From NCBI GenBank assembly GCA_937924505.1, contig CALDSR010000013.1, positions 62,001 to 126,000 on the forward strand: DNA of 64,000 nucleotides, read 5' to 3'. Of this stretch, positions 53,085-62,663 are shown in pieces; positions within the stretch are counted from its first letter, which is position 1; the number at the start of each line of letters is the position of its first letter. The translations under genes were made by a program, and so were the position numbers. Under the pieces are notes generated by a model that was given only the letters and a program-made list of their open reading frames with translations, was not told the DNA's origin and searched no databases. This stretch comes from an uncultured Granulosicoccus sp. GTDB lineage: Bacteria; Pseudomonadota; Gammaproteobacteria; Granulosicoccales; Granulosicoccaceae.

Positions 53085-53618
53085 TCAATTCCTATCGATC
53101 ACCCTGTGCTTGGCCTGCATGTATTCGCGATGTCTTACATGCAACAGATCGCAAAGTTTACGGATTGAATATTCTTCGTATTTATCCAGATTTCCATCAG
53201 CCATGGCAACCTGCCACATGTATTCGACGAGTTGAATTTTTTGCGAGCGACTACAGGTTTCGTTGATTACACGAACCTGCTCATGCAGCGAGACCGACAG
53301 ATCAGCATCTTTTAACGCAAGTTCAGTGATTTCATCAATGTCCTGTTTACTCAATGTGTTGCTGGACTGTTGCAGAGCTTGCCTGATCGCGACCTGCTCG
53401 ACGGCATCGATTTCGTGATCAGCACGTGCGATCTCAATCAATAACGTTGCTGATACCCGCTCTATGGCATGGGTGCTGGCAGTACCTGACGCTCCACGCC
53501 TGGTACCGTCTGTTGAGTCCGTAGCGAGGGCATCGGACAATTTTTTAATCCACTGATCAATCATGGAGTCAAGCGTTTGAGATAAGTCATCGGGTAAGGG
53601 TACACTGTCGGAAACCAT
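53085..53618 (-). CDS. TerB-like tellurite-resistance family protein
   Basis: 177 residues, helical TerB fold (ADHEIDAVEQVAIRQAL; ADGNLDKYEEYSIRKLCDLL), which carries acidic metal-binding residues. Cytoplasmic. ATG 53618 starts 20 bp from the divergent oppA start; ATG 53564 is a shorter option. TATAAT (53625-53630, minus) lies only seven bases before ATG 53618, so the transcript could be leaderless. Not part of a ter operon. Confidence 0.82.
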   Translation of the reverse strand: MVSDSVPLPDDLSQTLDSMIDQWIKKLSDALATDSTDGTRRGASGTASTHAIERVSATLLIEIARADHEIDAVEQVAIRQALQQSSNTLSKQDIDEITELALKDADLSVSLHEQVRVINETCSRSQKIQLVEYMWQVAMADGNLDKYEEYSIRKLCDLLHVRHREYMQAKHRVIDRN

Positions 53619-53638
53619 CCAATTATAGAGATATTGCC

Positions 53639-55252
53639 ATGATCAGAAACCCCATCCTCAACATGGTGCTGGCCGGTTTGATGATCTGCCCATTGCTCGC
53701 TAATGCTGAGACGCGCGATGGCGAAACATTGGCCGGCAAACAAGTATTCACGTATCGCTTGCTCGATGATATCAAGTCGTTCGATCCTCAGATCAACACT
53801 GACGTCGAAGGTTCCGGGATGGTTCGCAATATTTTCGAAGGCTTGATGAATGAGGACCCCGTCGGTGGGCTTGTACCAGGAGCCGCTGCCGCTTACACCG
53901 TCAGTGATGACAAACTTACCTACACGTTCACGCTACGCGATGCAAAATGGTCCAATGGCGAATCCGTAACAGCCAATGATTTCGTTTTCGCCTGGCGCCG
54001 ACTGGTCGATCCCGCTACAGCTTCCGAGTATGCCTGGTATATGGAACTCATGGGTGTTGTAAACGCCAGCGAGATCGTCAAAGGCGAAATACCACCTGAT
54101 CAACTGGGGGTTCGCGCCGTTGATGACAAAACCTTTGAAGTAACGATTGAAAACGCCTTGCCTTATTTCGCGACAATGACAGTACATGGCTCAACGTTTC
54201 CGACACCAAAGTCAGTCATCGAGACTCACGGTGACCAGTGGACCAAACCCGAGAATATTGTAGGTAACGGTGCTTATACTCTCTCCGAGTATCGTCCCGG
54301 AGAGAGAGTTGTTCTCTCTCGCAATCCGGGCTACTGGGATGACGCCAACACGACCATCGACGAGATTGTCTCGCTGGTCATTAACGATGATGATCTTGCA
54401 CTGACACGCTACCTCGCCGGTGAACTTGATCGTACTGAAATTCCGGCAGGCCAGTATCCTCGCTTAAGCAAGGAACTGCCAAACGAAGCCATCTCCTTCC
54501 CTCGTTCATGTTCTTACATTTACTGGTTCAATCAAAGTGACAAAGGCCCGGAGGCCTTGAAGGATGTGCGCGTACGTAAAGCACTCTCCTACGCTATCAA
54601 TCGAGAGATCATCACCGATCGTATACTGCAAGGTGGACAGTATCAATCTTACAACTTCACTCATCAGAAAACCGCAGGCTTTACTCTGCCTGAAATCGAC
54701 TATGCCTCATGGACCCAAGCCGAACGAGATACGAAAGCCAAGGAGCTAATCGCTGACGCCGGCTATGGACCCGGCGGCAAGCCTCTTGAATTGACGATCT
54801 CGTACAACACCAGCGAGGGACACAAGAAAATTGCCATTGCCATTGCACAATTTTGGAAAAAGACGCTGGGTGCCAAGGTGGAATTATTTAATACCGAGTG
54901 GAAGGTTCATACCACGAATCTGCAAAACAAGGACTATGATGTGGCGCGCTATGCATGGTGCGGCGATTACAATGAAGCATCTACCTATCTTGATTTAATG
55001 ACTTCGTACTCTGGACACAACGTCGGTGGCTACTCTGATGCTGACTACGATGCCCTGTTGGCAGAATCCAAGAAACAAGCTGATCCCAGTGCCAACTACT
55101 CCGCCGCCGAAGGCATGCTGGCTGATGCAATGCCATTTGCACCCATTTATCAGTACACCGGCAACCTGATGATAAAGCCCCATGTGCGTGGCTGGCCAAT
55201 CGACAATCTGATGCAAAACTGGTATGGCCGTGACCTTTACATCGTCGAATAA
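53639..55252 (+). CDS. oppA: oligopeptide ABC transporter substrate-binding protein
   Basis: 537 residues, signal peptide (~1-24, LLANA). SBP family 5 with LDDIKSFDPQINTDVEGSGMVRNIFEGLMNEDP and later ANDFVFAWRRLVDPATASEYAW. Binds peptides in the periplasm. The DNA to the next gene has an AACGCT...AGCGTT inverted repeat. First gene of the complete opp operon. Confidence 0.94.
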   Translation: MIRNPILNMVLAGLMICPLLANAETRDGETLAGKQVFTYRLLDDIKSFDPQINTDVEGSGMVRNIFEGLMNEDPVGGLVPGAAAAYTVSDDKLTYTFTLRDAKWSNGESVTANDFVFAWRRLVDPATASEYAWYMELMGVVNASEIVKGEIPPDQLGVRAVDDKTFEVTIENALPYFATMTVHGSTFPTPKSVIETHGDQWTKPENIVGNGAYTLSEYRPGERVVLSRNPGYWDDANTTIDEIVSLVINDDDLALTRYLAGELDRTEIPAGQYPRLSKELPNEAISFPRSCSYIYWFNQSDKGPEALKDVRVRKALSYAINREIITDRILQGGQYQSYNFTHQKTAGFTLPEIDYASWTQAERDTKAKELIADAGYGPGGKPLELTISYNTSEGHKKIAIAIAQFWKKTLGAKVELFNTEWKVHTTNLQNKDYDVARYAWCGDYNEASTYLDLMTSYSGHNVGGYSDADYDALLAESKKQADPSANYSAAEGMLADAMPFAPIYQYTGNLMIKPHVRGWPIDNLMQNWYGRDLYIVE

Positions 55253-55303
55253 CGCTCGACCATTAATGCCTGTAGCGTTTATCTGACAAGGCAAAACCAG
55301 GTT

Positions 55304-56227
55304 GTGCTGAACTACATCATCAAACGCATTGCGGTTGCCGTGCCAACATTGTTTGTACTGATAATTGCCTCATTCCTGTTGATGCATGCAGCGCCCGGTG
55401 GCCCGTTTACATCAGAGCGGGCCGTACCTCCAGAAATTCTTGCCAACCTCGAAGCCAAATATGGCCTCGACAAATCGCTGCCTGAGCAAATTTTTACTTA
55501 TGTCAAAAACGTCGTCTTTCACTTCGATTTCGGCCCTTCGTTTGTGTACAAGGACCGCACTGTCAATGAGATCATCGCCCAGGGCTTTCCTGTGACCTTG
55601 ACCTATGGTTCGATCGCCTTCTTGCTGGCCGTAGTGGTCGGTGTTTCGCTGGGAGTACTTGCTGCAACGCATCACAACAGCTGGCTTGACTATCTGGCAG
55701 TTGGTATCTCGATCGGTGCACAGGTGCTGCCTAATTTCGTCATGGCACCACTACTTGTTCTGGTATTTACATTGTTGCTCGGTTGGCTTCCAGGTGGTGG
55801 CTGGGAATTTGGCGAGATACGTTACATGGTGCTGCCTGTCGTCGCTCTTGGCACCAGCTTCATGGCCTCAATCGCCCGTATTACGCGCGCATCAATGCTG
55901 GAGACGCTTGGCGCCAATCACATACGCACGGCAAGATCCAAGGGGCTGCCACGCCGTCGCATCATTCTCGGGCACGCACTCCGACCCGCAATGTTGCCAG
56001 TAATCTCATACCTCGGGCCTGCATTCGTTGCCATGATTACAGGCTCCGTCATAATCGATATGTTCTTTTCGACCGGAGGCATCGGCTTGTCTTTTGTCAA
56101 TGCCGCACTTAATCGAGACTATGCCGTAATGATGGGCATAACCATCCTGACCGGTGTGCTGACCATCGTGTTTAGTCTGCTGGTTGACATCCTGTACGCA
56201 TGGGTAGATCCAAAGATCCGCTACTGA
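55304..56227 (+). CDS. oppB: oligopeptide ABC transporter permease
   Basis: 307 residues from GTG (CCAGG upstream). Six helices, the DppB-type cytoplasmic EAA loop (ASMLETLGANHIRTARSKGLPRR) and C-terminal DILYAWVDPKIRY. Forms the channel with OppC. Confidence 0.94.
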   Translation: MLNYIIKRIAVAVPTLFVLIIASFLLMHAAPGGPFTSERAVPPEILANLEAKYGLDKSLPEQIFTYVKNVVFHFDFGPSFVYKDRTVNEIIAQGFPVTLTYGSIAFLLAVVVGVSLGVLAATHHNSWLDYLAVGISIGAQVLPNFVMAPLLVLVFTLLLGWLPGGGWEFGEIRYMVLPVVALGTSFMASIARITRASMLETLGANHIRTARSKGLPRRRIILGHALRPAMLPVISYLGPAFVAMITGSVIIDMFFSTGGIGLSFVNAALNRDYAVMMGITILTGVLTIVFSLLVDILYAWVDPKIRY

Positions 56228-56231
56228 AGCT

Positions 56232-57161
56232 ATGCTGCCCCACAAAAAAATAATAGAGAACGACCAGTCACTCAATAGCGATTTTGATATTAAAGGAAGA
56301 TCACCGTGGGCTGAGGCGAGAACCCGTTTCTACAAAAACAAAGCGGCAATGGCCGCACTCCTTGTATTGATTCTGGTTGGTGCATTTGCCCTGTTTGGTC
56401 AGTTCTTTGCCAAGTTCCCGAATGACGAGATCGACTTCATGGTAATCGGGCAAGTGGCTGAACTCGGCGGGCCATCGATCGAATCCGGACATTATTTCGG
56501 TACCGATGATCTTGGCCGGGATCTGTTCGCACGCCTTGTCCAGGGCACGCAGGTTTCACTCGCTGTCGGTGTCATTGGAGCAGCTATAGCAGTCACACTC
56601 GGCACCCTGTACGGCGCAATTGCCGGTTACGCCGGCGGGCGTACTGACAACGTAATGATGCGTCTGGTTGATATTTTCATGGCTATTCCCTACATGTTCG
56701 TGCTGATACTGTTACTGGTTATGTTCGGTCGTTCAATCTCCTTGTTGTTTATCGGAATTGGTCTGTTGTCCTGGCTCGAAATGTCTCGCATCGTTCGTGG
56801 TCAGACCTTGAGCCTGAAGAAGCGCGAATTCGTTGAAGCTGCACAAGCTATGGGAGTCCCTGGTCTTACCATTGTCTTGCGTCACATCGTACCCAACCTA
56901 CTGGGTGTGGTCATGGTCTACGCAACACTGCTGGTTCCACTGATGATTCTTACTGAAAGTTTTATTTCGTTTCTGGGTCTGGGAGTCCAGGAGCCATTGA
57001 CATCATGGGGCGCCTTGATTTCAGAGGGTGCAAGCACAATGCAGTACGGAACACTTTGGCAACTTGGCTTCCCCTTGTTTTTCTTCGTTATCACTTTGTT
57101 TGCGTTTTATTTTGTTGGCGACGGCTTGCGTGACGCTTTTGACCCGAAGGAACACGGATGA
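56232..57161 (+). CDS. oppC: oligopeptide ABC transporter permease
   Basis: 309 residues. N-terminal cytoplasmic part WAEARTRFYKNKAAMAALLVLILVGAF typical of OppC, the GTDDLGRDLFARLVQGTQVSLAVG motif and an EAA loop (EFVEAAQAMGVPGLTI). Starts four bases after oppB and overlaps oppD by ATGA. Confidence 0.94.
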   Translation: MLPHKKIIENDQSLNSDFDIKGRSPWAEARTRFYKNKAAMAALLVLILVGAFALFGQFFAKFPNDEIDFMVIGQVAELGGPSIESGHYFGTDDLGRDLFARLVQGTQVSLAVGVIGAAIAVTLGTLYGAIAGYAGGRTDNVMMRLVDIFMAIPYMFVLILLLVMFGRSISLLFIGIGLLSWLEMSRIVRGQTLSLKKREFVEAAQAMGVPGLTIVLRHIVPNLLGVVMVYATLLVPLMILTESFISFLGLGVQEPLTSWGALISEGASTMQYGTLWQLGFPLFFFVITLFAFYFVGDGLRDAFDPKEHG

Positions 57162-58126
57162 ATCTACTTGATGTGTCCAACCTGTCAGTCGAATTCTCGA
57201 CAAGTGATGGCGTGATCAAAGCGGTCAACCATCTGAATCTCAGCATCAATCATGGCGATACCCTCGCAGTTGTCGGTGAGAGTGGCTCTGGCAAGAGTCA
57301 AAGTGCTTTTGCCATACTCGGCTTACTGGACGAAAACGGCCAGGCCAGCGGTAGCGTCAAGTTCAAAGGCGTAGAGATTCTCAACGCATCGGATGCAGAG
57401 CTTAATAAGATACGCGCCGAAGGTATCAGTATGGTTTTTCAAGACCCCATGTCTAGTCTTAACCCGTATATGAAAATCGCCGATCAGATGAGCGAAATAT
57501 TGACGTACCACAAAGGCATGAGTAAAGGGGACGCACTACGCGAATGCGTACGCATGCTGGACGCTGTGAAAATTCCGGATGCGACCAACCGAATTGGCTA
57601 TTACCCACACGAGTTCTCGGGAGGAATGCGTCAACGAGTGATGATTGCAATGTCACTGCTATGCAAACCGGACCTTCTTATCGCCGATGAACCAACCACC
57701 GCGCTTGACGTCACGGTACAAGCCCAGATCATGGGCCTGTTTGGCGAGCTACAACGTGAATTCAATATGGCATTGCTATTGATCACTCATGATCTGGGCA
57801 TTGTTGCGGGTAGCTGTGAACAAATGATGGTGATGTATGCCGGCGGTGTCATGGAACAGGGCCCCGTTACCGAACTGTACGAAAAACCGAGACATCCGTA
57901 CACCATCGGCTTGCTGAATTCCATCGTACGTATCGACCAAGCGAGTGAGACTCTGCATACTATCCCAGGCTCACCGCCAAACATGCTGTCACCACCACCA
58001 GGCTGCCCATTTCATGAACGATGCGCGTTTTCGATCGAGCCTTGCCGACAACAACTCCCCCCGCTAATCGCCGAATCCGCCTCGCGCTCCCGTGCTTGCC
58101 ATGTCAACCCGGCAGAGCCGTTATGA
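57158..58126 (+). CDS. oppD: oligopeptide ABC transporter ATP-binding protein
   Basis: 322 residues: Walker A GESGSGKSQ, signature FSGGMRQR, Walker B LLIADEPTTALDVTVQ, and the OppD/F C-terminal extension with the Cys-rich PGCPFHERC motif (possible metal site). ATGA overlap on both sides. Confidence 0.95.
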   Translation: MNLLDVSNLSVEFSTSDGVIKAVNHLNLSINHGDTLAVVGESGSGKSQSAFAILGLLDENGQASGSVKFKGVEILNASDAELNKIRAEGISMVFQDPMSSLNPYMKIADQMSEILTYHKGMSKGDALRECVRMLDAVKIPDATNRIGYYPHEFSGGMRQRVMIAMSLLCKPDLLIADEPTTALDVTVQAQIMGLFGELQREFNMALLLITHDLGIVAGSCEQMMVMYAGGVMEQGPVTELYEKPRHPYTIGLLNSIVRIDQASETLHTIPGSPPNMLSPPPGCPFHERCAFSIEPCRQQLPPLIAESASRSRACHVNPAEPL

Positions 58127-59112
58127 CGATACCACTGATTAAAGCCCGCGGATTGAATGTTGAATACACCATACGTTCAGATGGTGATATGCCATGGACA
58201 CCCAGAAAAACGCTGCAAGCACTGAGCAAGGTTGATTTCCATATCAACAAGGGTGAAACCCTGGGTATCGTTGGTGAATCCGGATGCGGCAAGTCAACGT
58301 TGGCACGTGCGCTTATTGGCCTGGCACCAGCCAGTGGTCAGTTGACCTGGAAAGGTCAGACCGAAATGCTTGACCTGGACAAAAAATCCATGAGAGCCTT
58401 TCGTGCAAATCTTCAGATAATCTTCCAGGATCCATTGGCAGCGCTTAACCCGCGCTTGAAAGTTGGGCAGATCATCGCAGAACCGCTCAGGACACATCGT
58501 AAGGATCTGTCTCGGCATGCCATCAGGCAGCGCGTTAAAGCGGCCATGGAAACCGTAGGACTACTATCCAATCAAATCAATCGTTATCCACACGAGTTTT
58601 CAGGCGGACAATGTCAACGCATCGGCATTGCCCGAGCATTGATTCTCGAACCGGAGTTGATAATCTGCGACGAGCCGGTTTCGGCGCTGGACGTATCCAT
58701 TCAGGCACAGGTCATCAACCTCTTGATGGACTTGCAACAGCGCCTTGGCTTGACGTTAATTTTCATCGCCCACGATCTCAGCGTCGTCCGCCATATTTCC
58801 ACACGTGTCATGGTGCTTTATCTTGGGCGAGTAATGGAAATTGCAAATCGCAATGATATCTACAAAAATCCAAAGCATCCTTATACACAAGCGTTGATCA
58901 ACGCCGTCCCGGTACCTGATCCACGTGTGCAGAGCAGCACCTTGCCAAGGTTGCTTGATGGTGAATTACCCAGCCCACTGTCACCACCATCGGGTTGCGT
59001 CTTTCGCAGCCGTTGCCCCAAAGCGACGACGTTATGCGCAGATGAAACACCGATGCTCCAGCATCAGACTAACGACGAATCACATGCGGTTGCCTGCCAC
59101 TTTCCAGACTGA
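58123..59112 (+). CDS. oppF: oligopeptide ABC transporter ATP-binding protein
   Basis: 329 residues from ATG 58123, overlapping oppD by ATGA; a longer form starting inside oppD is not supported. Walker A GESGCGKST, FSGGQCQR, Walker B ICDEPVSALDVSIQ, and C-terminal SGCVFRSRCPKATTLC. Completes the transporter. Confidence 0.95.
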   Translation: MTIPLIKARGLNVEYTIRSDGDMPWTPRKTLQALSKVDFHINKGETLGIVGESGCGKSTLARALIGLAPASGQLTWKGQTEMLDLDKKSMRAFRANLQIIFQDPLAALNPRLKVGQIIAEPLRTHRKDLSRHAIRQRVKAAMETVGLLSNQINRYPHEFSGGQCQRIGIARALILEPELIICDEPVSALDVSIQAQVINLLMDLQQRLGLTLIFIAHDLSVVRHISTRVMVLYLGRVMEIANRNDIYKNPKHPYTQALINAVPVPDPRVQSSTLPRLLDGELPSPLSPPSGCVFRSRCPKATTLCADETPMLQHQTNDESHAVACHFPD

Positions 59113-59128
59113 CATCGAATGCTGAAGA

Positions 59129-59163
59129 TATCTGGACGTGCTTAAGTTATCTGGACGTGCTTA
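59129..59163. repeat. direct repeat TATCTGGACGTGCTTA
   Basis: Two identical 16-bp copies at 59129-59144 and 59148-59163, spaced 19 bp start to start. The second runs to the stop codon of the PfkB gene (minus). Confidence 0.9.
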
Positions 59164-60105
59164 TAAATCATCAAGATGTGGCAAATCCGCACCGCTGCGG
59201 GTGCAGGTAATTGCAGCAGCCCTTACAGCCAGCTCCATGGCCGCAGCGATATCGACATCACCTTGTAATGAAGCTCCGTCTGACAGATGGCCATGGGTCG
59301 CCAGCCAATGCAGCAGCGTTGCCTGAAAGGTATCACCAGCGCCAACAGTATCGATCACAGTAACCGATGGGCCATCTACATTGACCACCGTACCATCAGC
59401 TTTGAAACCACTTGCACCATCGGGTCCACGGGTGATAAAAACCAGCTCAGCGCCAAGCGAAAAACAATCGTCAACAAACTGGTCTTCGCGATTCTTTCCC
59501 AAAAGGCTTGCAATGTCCTCATCACTTGCCTTTATCAAATTGGCGGTGGCGGCAAAGACTTTGAACACCTCGCGCCAGCGGTCTACATCAGGTTCGATGC
59601 TGGGTCGAAGATTCGGATCGTAGCTGATAATTCGATTTGTTGTCTGTCTTTCAGCGAAATTCATCAGGCTGCTGGCGACCGGCTCTACAGCGGTTGAATA
59701 AGAACCGAAATGCAGTAGCCTGATTTCATCATCCAGACTTGATGGGATGTCGCTGGATCCGATCATGACGTCAGCCGTATTATCCGTGTAAAACGCATAG
59801 TCAGCCGAACCGTCATCTTGGGTTTCAACTATCGCAAGTGTCGTGTTCAGTGTTGTGGGGACGGCCAAAGACGTATCGACCTTGTTGGCATCGAGAAACA
59901 GCTTCAAACGCTGCCCGAACAGATCATTCGACAACTTGGTGAAAAATCGGGAATGGTGGCCGAGCCGGGACAATCCAACAGCCACATTCATCGGGGAGCC
60001 CCCCGCATCACCCGAGAGGGTCACATGGCTTGACGACGAATTTCCAGTTTCAGATCCTTTCCCGGAAAAGAGGTCGAACAGAGCATCTCCACAACTTAAA
60101 AACAC
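59161..60105 (-). CDS. PfkB-family sugar kinase (fructokinase-like)
   Basis: 314 residues from GTG 60105; GGGGG seven to eleven bases upstream serves as Shine-Dalgarno. N-terminal GDALFDLF and GGSPMNVAVGLSRLG and the catalytic DTVGAGDTFQATLL (Asp base) are typical of fructokinase/KdgK-like kinases. Sugar unidentified. Convergent with oppF, separated only by the direct repeat. Confidence 0.9.
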   Translation of the reverse strand: MFLSCGDALFDLFSGKGSETGNSSSSHVTLSGDAGGSPMNVAVGLSRLGHHSRFFTKLSNDLFGQRLKLFLDANKVDTSLAVPTTLNTTLAIVETQDDGSADYAFYTDNTADVMIGSSDIPSSLDDEIRLLHFGSYSTAVEPVASSLMNFAERQTTNRIISYDPNLRPSIEPDVDRWREVFKVFAATANLIKASDEDIASLLGKNREDQFVDDCFSLGAELVFITRGPDGASGFKADGTVVNVDGPSVTVIDTVGAGDTFQATLLHWLATHGHLSDGASLQGDVDIAAAMELAVRAAAITCTRSGADLPHLDDL

Positions 60106-60246
60106 GAAGGTATCCCCCTAAAATCAGTGAATTTCTCAAAGCAGGATATCCTGAAGCAACGTGGGATTCGATACCAACATTTTTTGCCGATTTTCGGACT
60201 AATTCTCGGCACCTCCTGAGCTTGACTGACTTCAGGTGTCTGTTCT

Positions 60247-60266
60247 GGGGGGGGGGGTCTGGGGGG
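60247..60266. repeat. poly-G tract
   Basis: Eleven G, TCT, then six G on the plus strand. A slippage-prone tract and possible G-quadruplex component, in non-coding DNA. Confidence 0.9.
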
Positions 60267-60391
60267 CTGTTCTTCGTATAATGTCAGTTTCGGGAGTGGA
60301 ATAAACGGTCGAAAGTGCAGAACCAGGCACCACTGAGGGACACATGATCCGACACGTGGCATCAAGCGGTAAGACGCCAACCAAAGTCGTA

Positions 60392-60422
60392 TAAAAACCT
60401 GCGACTCAGATTGAGCCGCAGG
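60392..60422 (-). terminator. minus-strand intrinsic terminator of unknown gene
   Basis: Arms CCTGCGACTCA (60398-60408) and TGAGCCGCAGG (60412-60422) with one mismatch and a GAT loop. On the minus strand the hairpin is followed by TTTTTAT. No minus-strand CDS ends here; the sequence to its right up to 60780 has none. Confidence 0.75.
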
Positions 60423-60780
60423 TCTACTGCACTTCGTTCAAGTTGTCAGCGCATTTCTTTGAAAAGTTTGCGCCTGATCTGAATGCGAAGCATATTGGTT
60501 GTCTCGATCGATGATTACCCTGTGCCACAACGCACCTGGCGTTCATTTAACAAAGCGCGAGTTGTGGATCTACACTTTGCCTGACCGACTGGTAGTTATC
60601 ACGTTATTCTCACCCTCCTGCGCGACCTGAATAATGTCGCGACAGGTATGTTGTACCAATTATCGGACGTACAATGCAAGTACAAGAATCATTAACTTTT
60701 ATTTTTATTTCGATATCTGGCATGCACCATGCTGATGAAGCGAATCAAAGCTATCCGAGATTTCAAACGGATAACACCTT

Positions 60781-61596
60781 ATGAAAAATCAGAAAATTCT
60801 GAATATTTCAGGCTATCGCTTTGTTGCACTGACAAATCTATCTGCACTGCAAGCTCAAATAAAACATAAATTTCTCGACATTGGCGTGATGGGAAACATC
60901 ATGCTTGCCACCGAAGGAATCAACGTCGGCATCGCAGGCACACCCACAAGGATATATGAAGCGAAAGCATTTCTTGAATCGATAAATAGCTTCCGAGGTA
61001 TCTGGTTGAAGGAAAGTTGGTCGAGCACAATTCCTTTCAAGAGACTGCGAATCAGGGTTAGAAATGAAATCATCGCTTTTGATGGTCAACAGGAAGCTCC
61101 CCTTCAACTGCAAAGAACACAGGCGCCTGCCATGGCGCCAGAACTACTTGATGAATGGCTCGACAACAAACACGACTTCACCTTGCTTGACGCACGTAAC
61201 GACTACGAGATCGTCTCTGGGGGTATTCCGAACGCGACCCATCTCGATATAAAAAACTTCCGTCATTTCAAAGACGCGATACATAAAGCAGTTGCCTCGG
61301 GGAAGCTTGATCCAGACAAGCCGCTAGTAACCTTTTGCACAGGTGGCATTCGCTGCGCAAAGGCAGCCCCCTGGATGATCGATAACGGCTTTCGAGAGGT
61401 ATACCAACTCGACGGTGGCGTTCTCAACTACCTCGAATCGCAAAAAGGCGGTCATTGGGAAGGTCATTGTTTCGTATTTGATGATCGTGTGGAGATAGAC
61501 ACCACGCTGACGCCAACCGGCGCAGGCCTATGTGATGATTGCCAGCTAGCCGTGCCGCCAGGTACCGAATGCCAATGTCAGCTAGGCAAGCACTGA
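60781..61596 (+). CDS. trhO: rhodanese-type tRNA uridine hydroxylase TrhO-like (YceA family)
   Basis: 271 residues. N-terminal acylphosphatase-like domain (NIMLATEGINVGIAGTPTRI) and C-terminal rhodanese domain with catalytic Cys186 in FCTGGIRCAKAAPWM, as in TrhO enzymes that make 5-hydroxyuridine at tRNA position 34. Shorter than E. coli TrhO (about 350 residues) but typical of other bacteria. Its 3' end overlaps the convergent Gfo/Idh gene by 15 bp. No clear Shine-Dalgarno. Confidence 0.9.
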   Translation: MKNQKILNISGYRFVALTNLSALQAQIKHKFLDIGVMGNIMLATEGINVGIAGTPTRIYEAKAFLESINSFRGIWLKESWSSTIPFKRLRIRVRNEIIAFDGQQEAPLQLQRTQAPAMAPELLDEWLDNKHDFTLLDARNDYEIVSGGIPNATHLDIKNFRHFKDAIHKAVASGKLDPDKPLVTFCTGGIRCAKAAPWMIDNGFREVYQLDGGVLNYLESQKGGHWEGHCFVFDDRVEIDTTLTPTGAGLCDDCQLAVPPGTECQCQLGKH

Positions 61597-62661
61597 TTCA
61601 GGCAACCACCCATCATAGCCATCATCCGATTTTCCCAGGGGCAAACTTACTGACCTCCCTTGTCTCGATGATGCATATACCGCACTAACAAACTCCAGTG
61701 ATCGACGACCATCGGCAAGCGTGACTTCAAGACCGGGTCTGCCATCAAGAGATTCGGCTATTGCATCGAAAAGACCCTCATAGCCAGACGGTAGCATCGT
61801 GACATCTTCGAGCGCCATATCGATCGCTGATTGCAAAGTTGGTTCTCTTGCAGTGAACGTCCAGGCATCCTCTGCGGGTTTATAAGGCGCTGTTCCGCTT
61901 TCGGCTGTCAACCCTTGAAAACAAAATCGCATTCGACTGGTGTCGTTCGCTGCACCCAGGGTTATTGAACTGGTCACCAGTGCATCACTTTGCATTCGAA
62001 TAGCCAGAGCCGCACAATCTTCAGTTTCAATATCGTTGACACGTGTGGTTAATTCAGCATACACAGAACTTACCGGGCCAAACACAAAGCTCAACCAGTC
62101 GTGAATATGAATGGCATGGCCGAGAATCGCACCACCTTGCTCACCTTTCCATGTACCGCGCCAAGGTATCGCGTAGTAATCCTCTCCACGGTTCCAGTGC
62201 GTCTCCAACGAACCCGCGTACGGCTTACCCGCCAAGCCACAATCGATGAGCTTGTTTATCTGTATTCCCGCCAGCCCATATCGATACTGAAATACCGGAA
62301 ACACCGTACGGCCAGTTTCAGCTGATAACGCAATCAGTTGATCAGCTTCTCGAACACTACTGGCCAGCGGCTTTTCGCAGATGACATGCTTGCCTGCTCG
62401 CAGAGCACGCTCACAGCTGCTGTAGTGCAGGTGCGGTGGTAGACAAATATCAACAATGTCTATCGCTGGATCGGTCAGAACGGCATCAAGCGAATCCGCG
62501 TACTGTGCATCAGGCGCACGTTGCAGTAGTTCATTTGCTCGCAAACGATCAAGATCGCATAGGGTGTGGACCTTGAATCGGTCCGGCAATGCCAAATAGG
62601 CGCTCAAATGTTCACCACCAATCCCGGCTCCGATTATCGCGACGCGCCAGACCCGATTCAT
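61582..62661 (-). CDS. Gfo/Idh/MocA oxidoreductase
   Basis: 359 residues from ATG 62661, two bases after the upstream gene's stop. NAD motif VAIIGAGIGGEHLSAYLAL, EKPLASS (Lys of the catalytic EKP) and the C-terminal beta-sheet domain. A sugar or inositol-type dehydrogenase; substrate unknown. Longer start 62703 would overlap the upstream gene. Confidence 0.92.
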   Translation of the reverse strand: MNRVWRVAIIGAGIGGEHLSAYLALPDRFKVHTLCDLDRLRANELLQRAPDAQYADSLDAVLTDPAIDIVDICLPPHLHYSSCERALRAGKHVICEKPLASSVREADQLIALSAETGRTVFPVFQYRYGLAGIQINKLIDCGLAGKPYAGSLETHWNRGEDYYAIPWRGTWKGEQGGAILGHAIHIHDWLSFVFGPVSSVYAELTTRVNDIETEDCAALAIRMQSDALVTSSITLGAANDTSRMRFCFQGLTAESGTAPYKPAEDAWTFTAREPTLQSAIDMALEDVTMLPSGYEGLFDAIAESLDGRPGLEVTLADGRRSLEFVSAVYASSRQGRSVSLPLGKSDDGYDGWLPESVLA

Positions 62662-62663
62662 GT

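Larger units (their letters stand above)
60106..60780. other. 675-bp gene-free stretch
   Basis: No supported coding region on either strand. It contains an 11-G run (60247-60257) followed at 60261 by six more G, and a minus-strand terminator (60392-60422). A -35/-10-like pair TTGTAC/GATAAT (minus, about 60663-60690, 15-bp spacing) is upstream of this terminator in the minus direction. The plus-strand part next to trhO presumably holds its promoter. Confidence 0.5.

Noticed and set aside
53085..53618. A tellurite-resistance (ter) operon
   Set aside because: Only one TerB-like gene is present; the neighbours are an opp transporter and a dehydrogenase.
58021..58122. Longer oppF start
   Set aside because: It lies inside oppD; ATG 58123 gives the usual ATGA overlap and the normal N-terminus.
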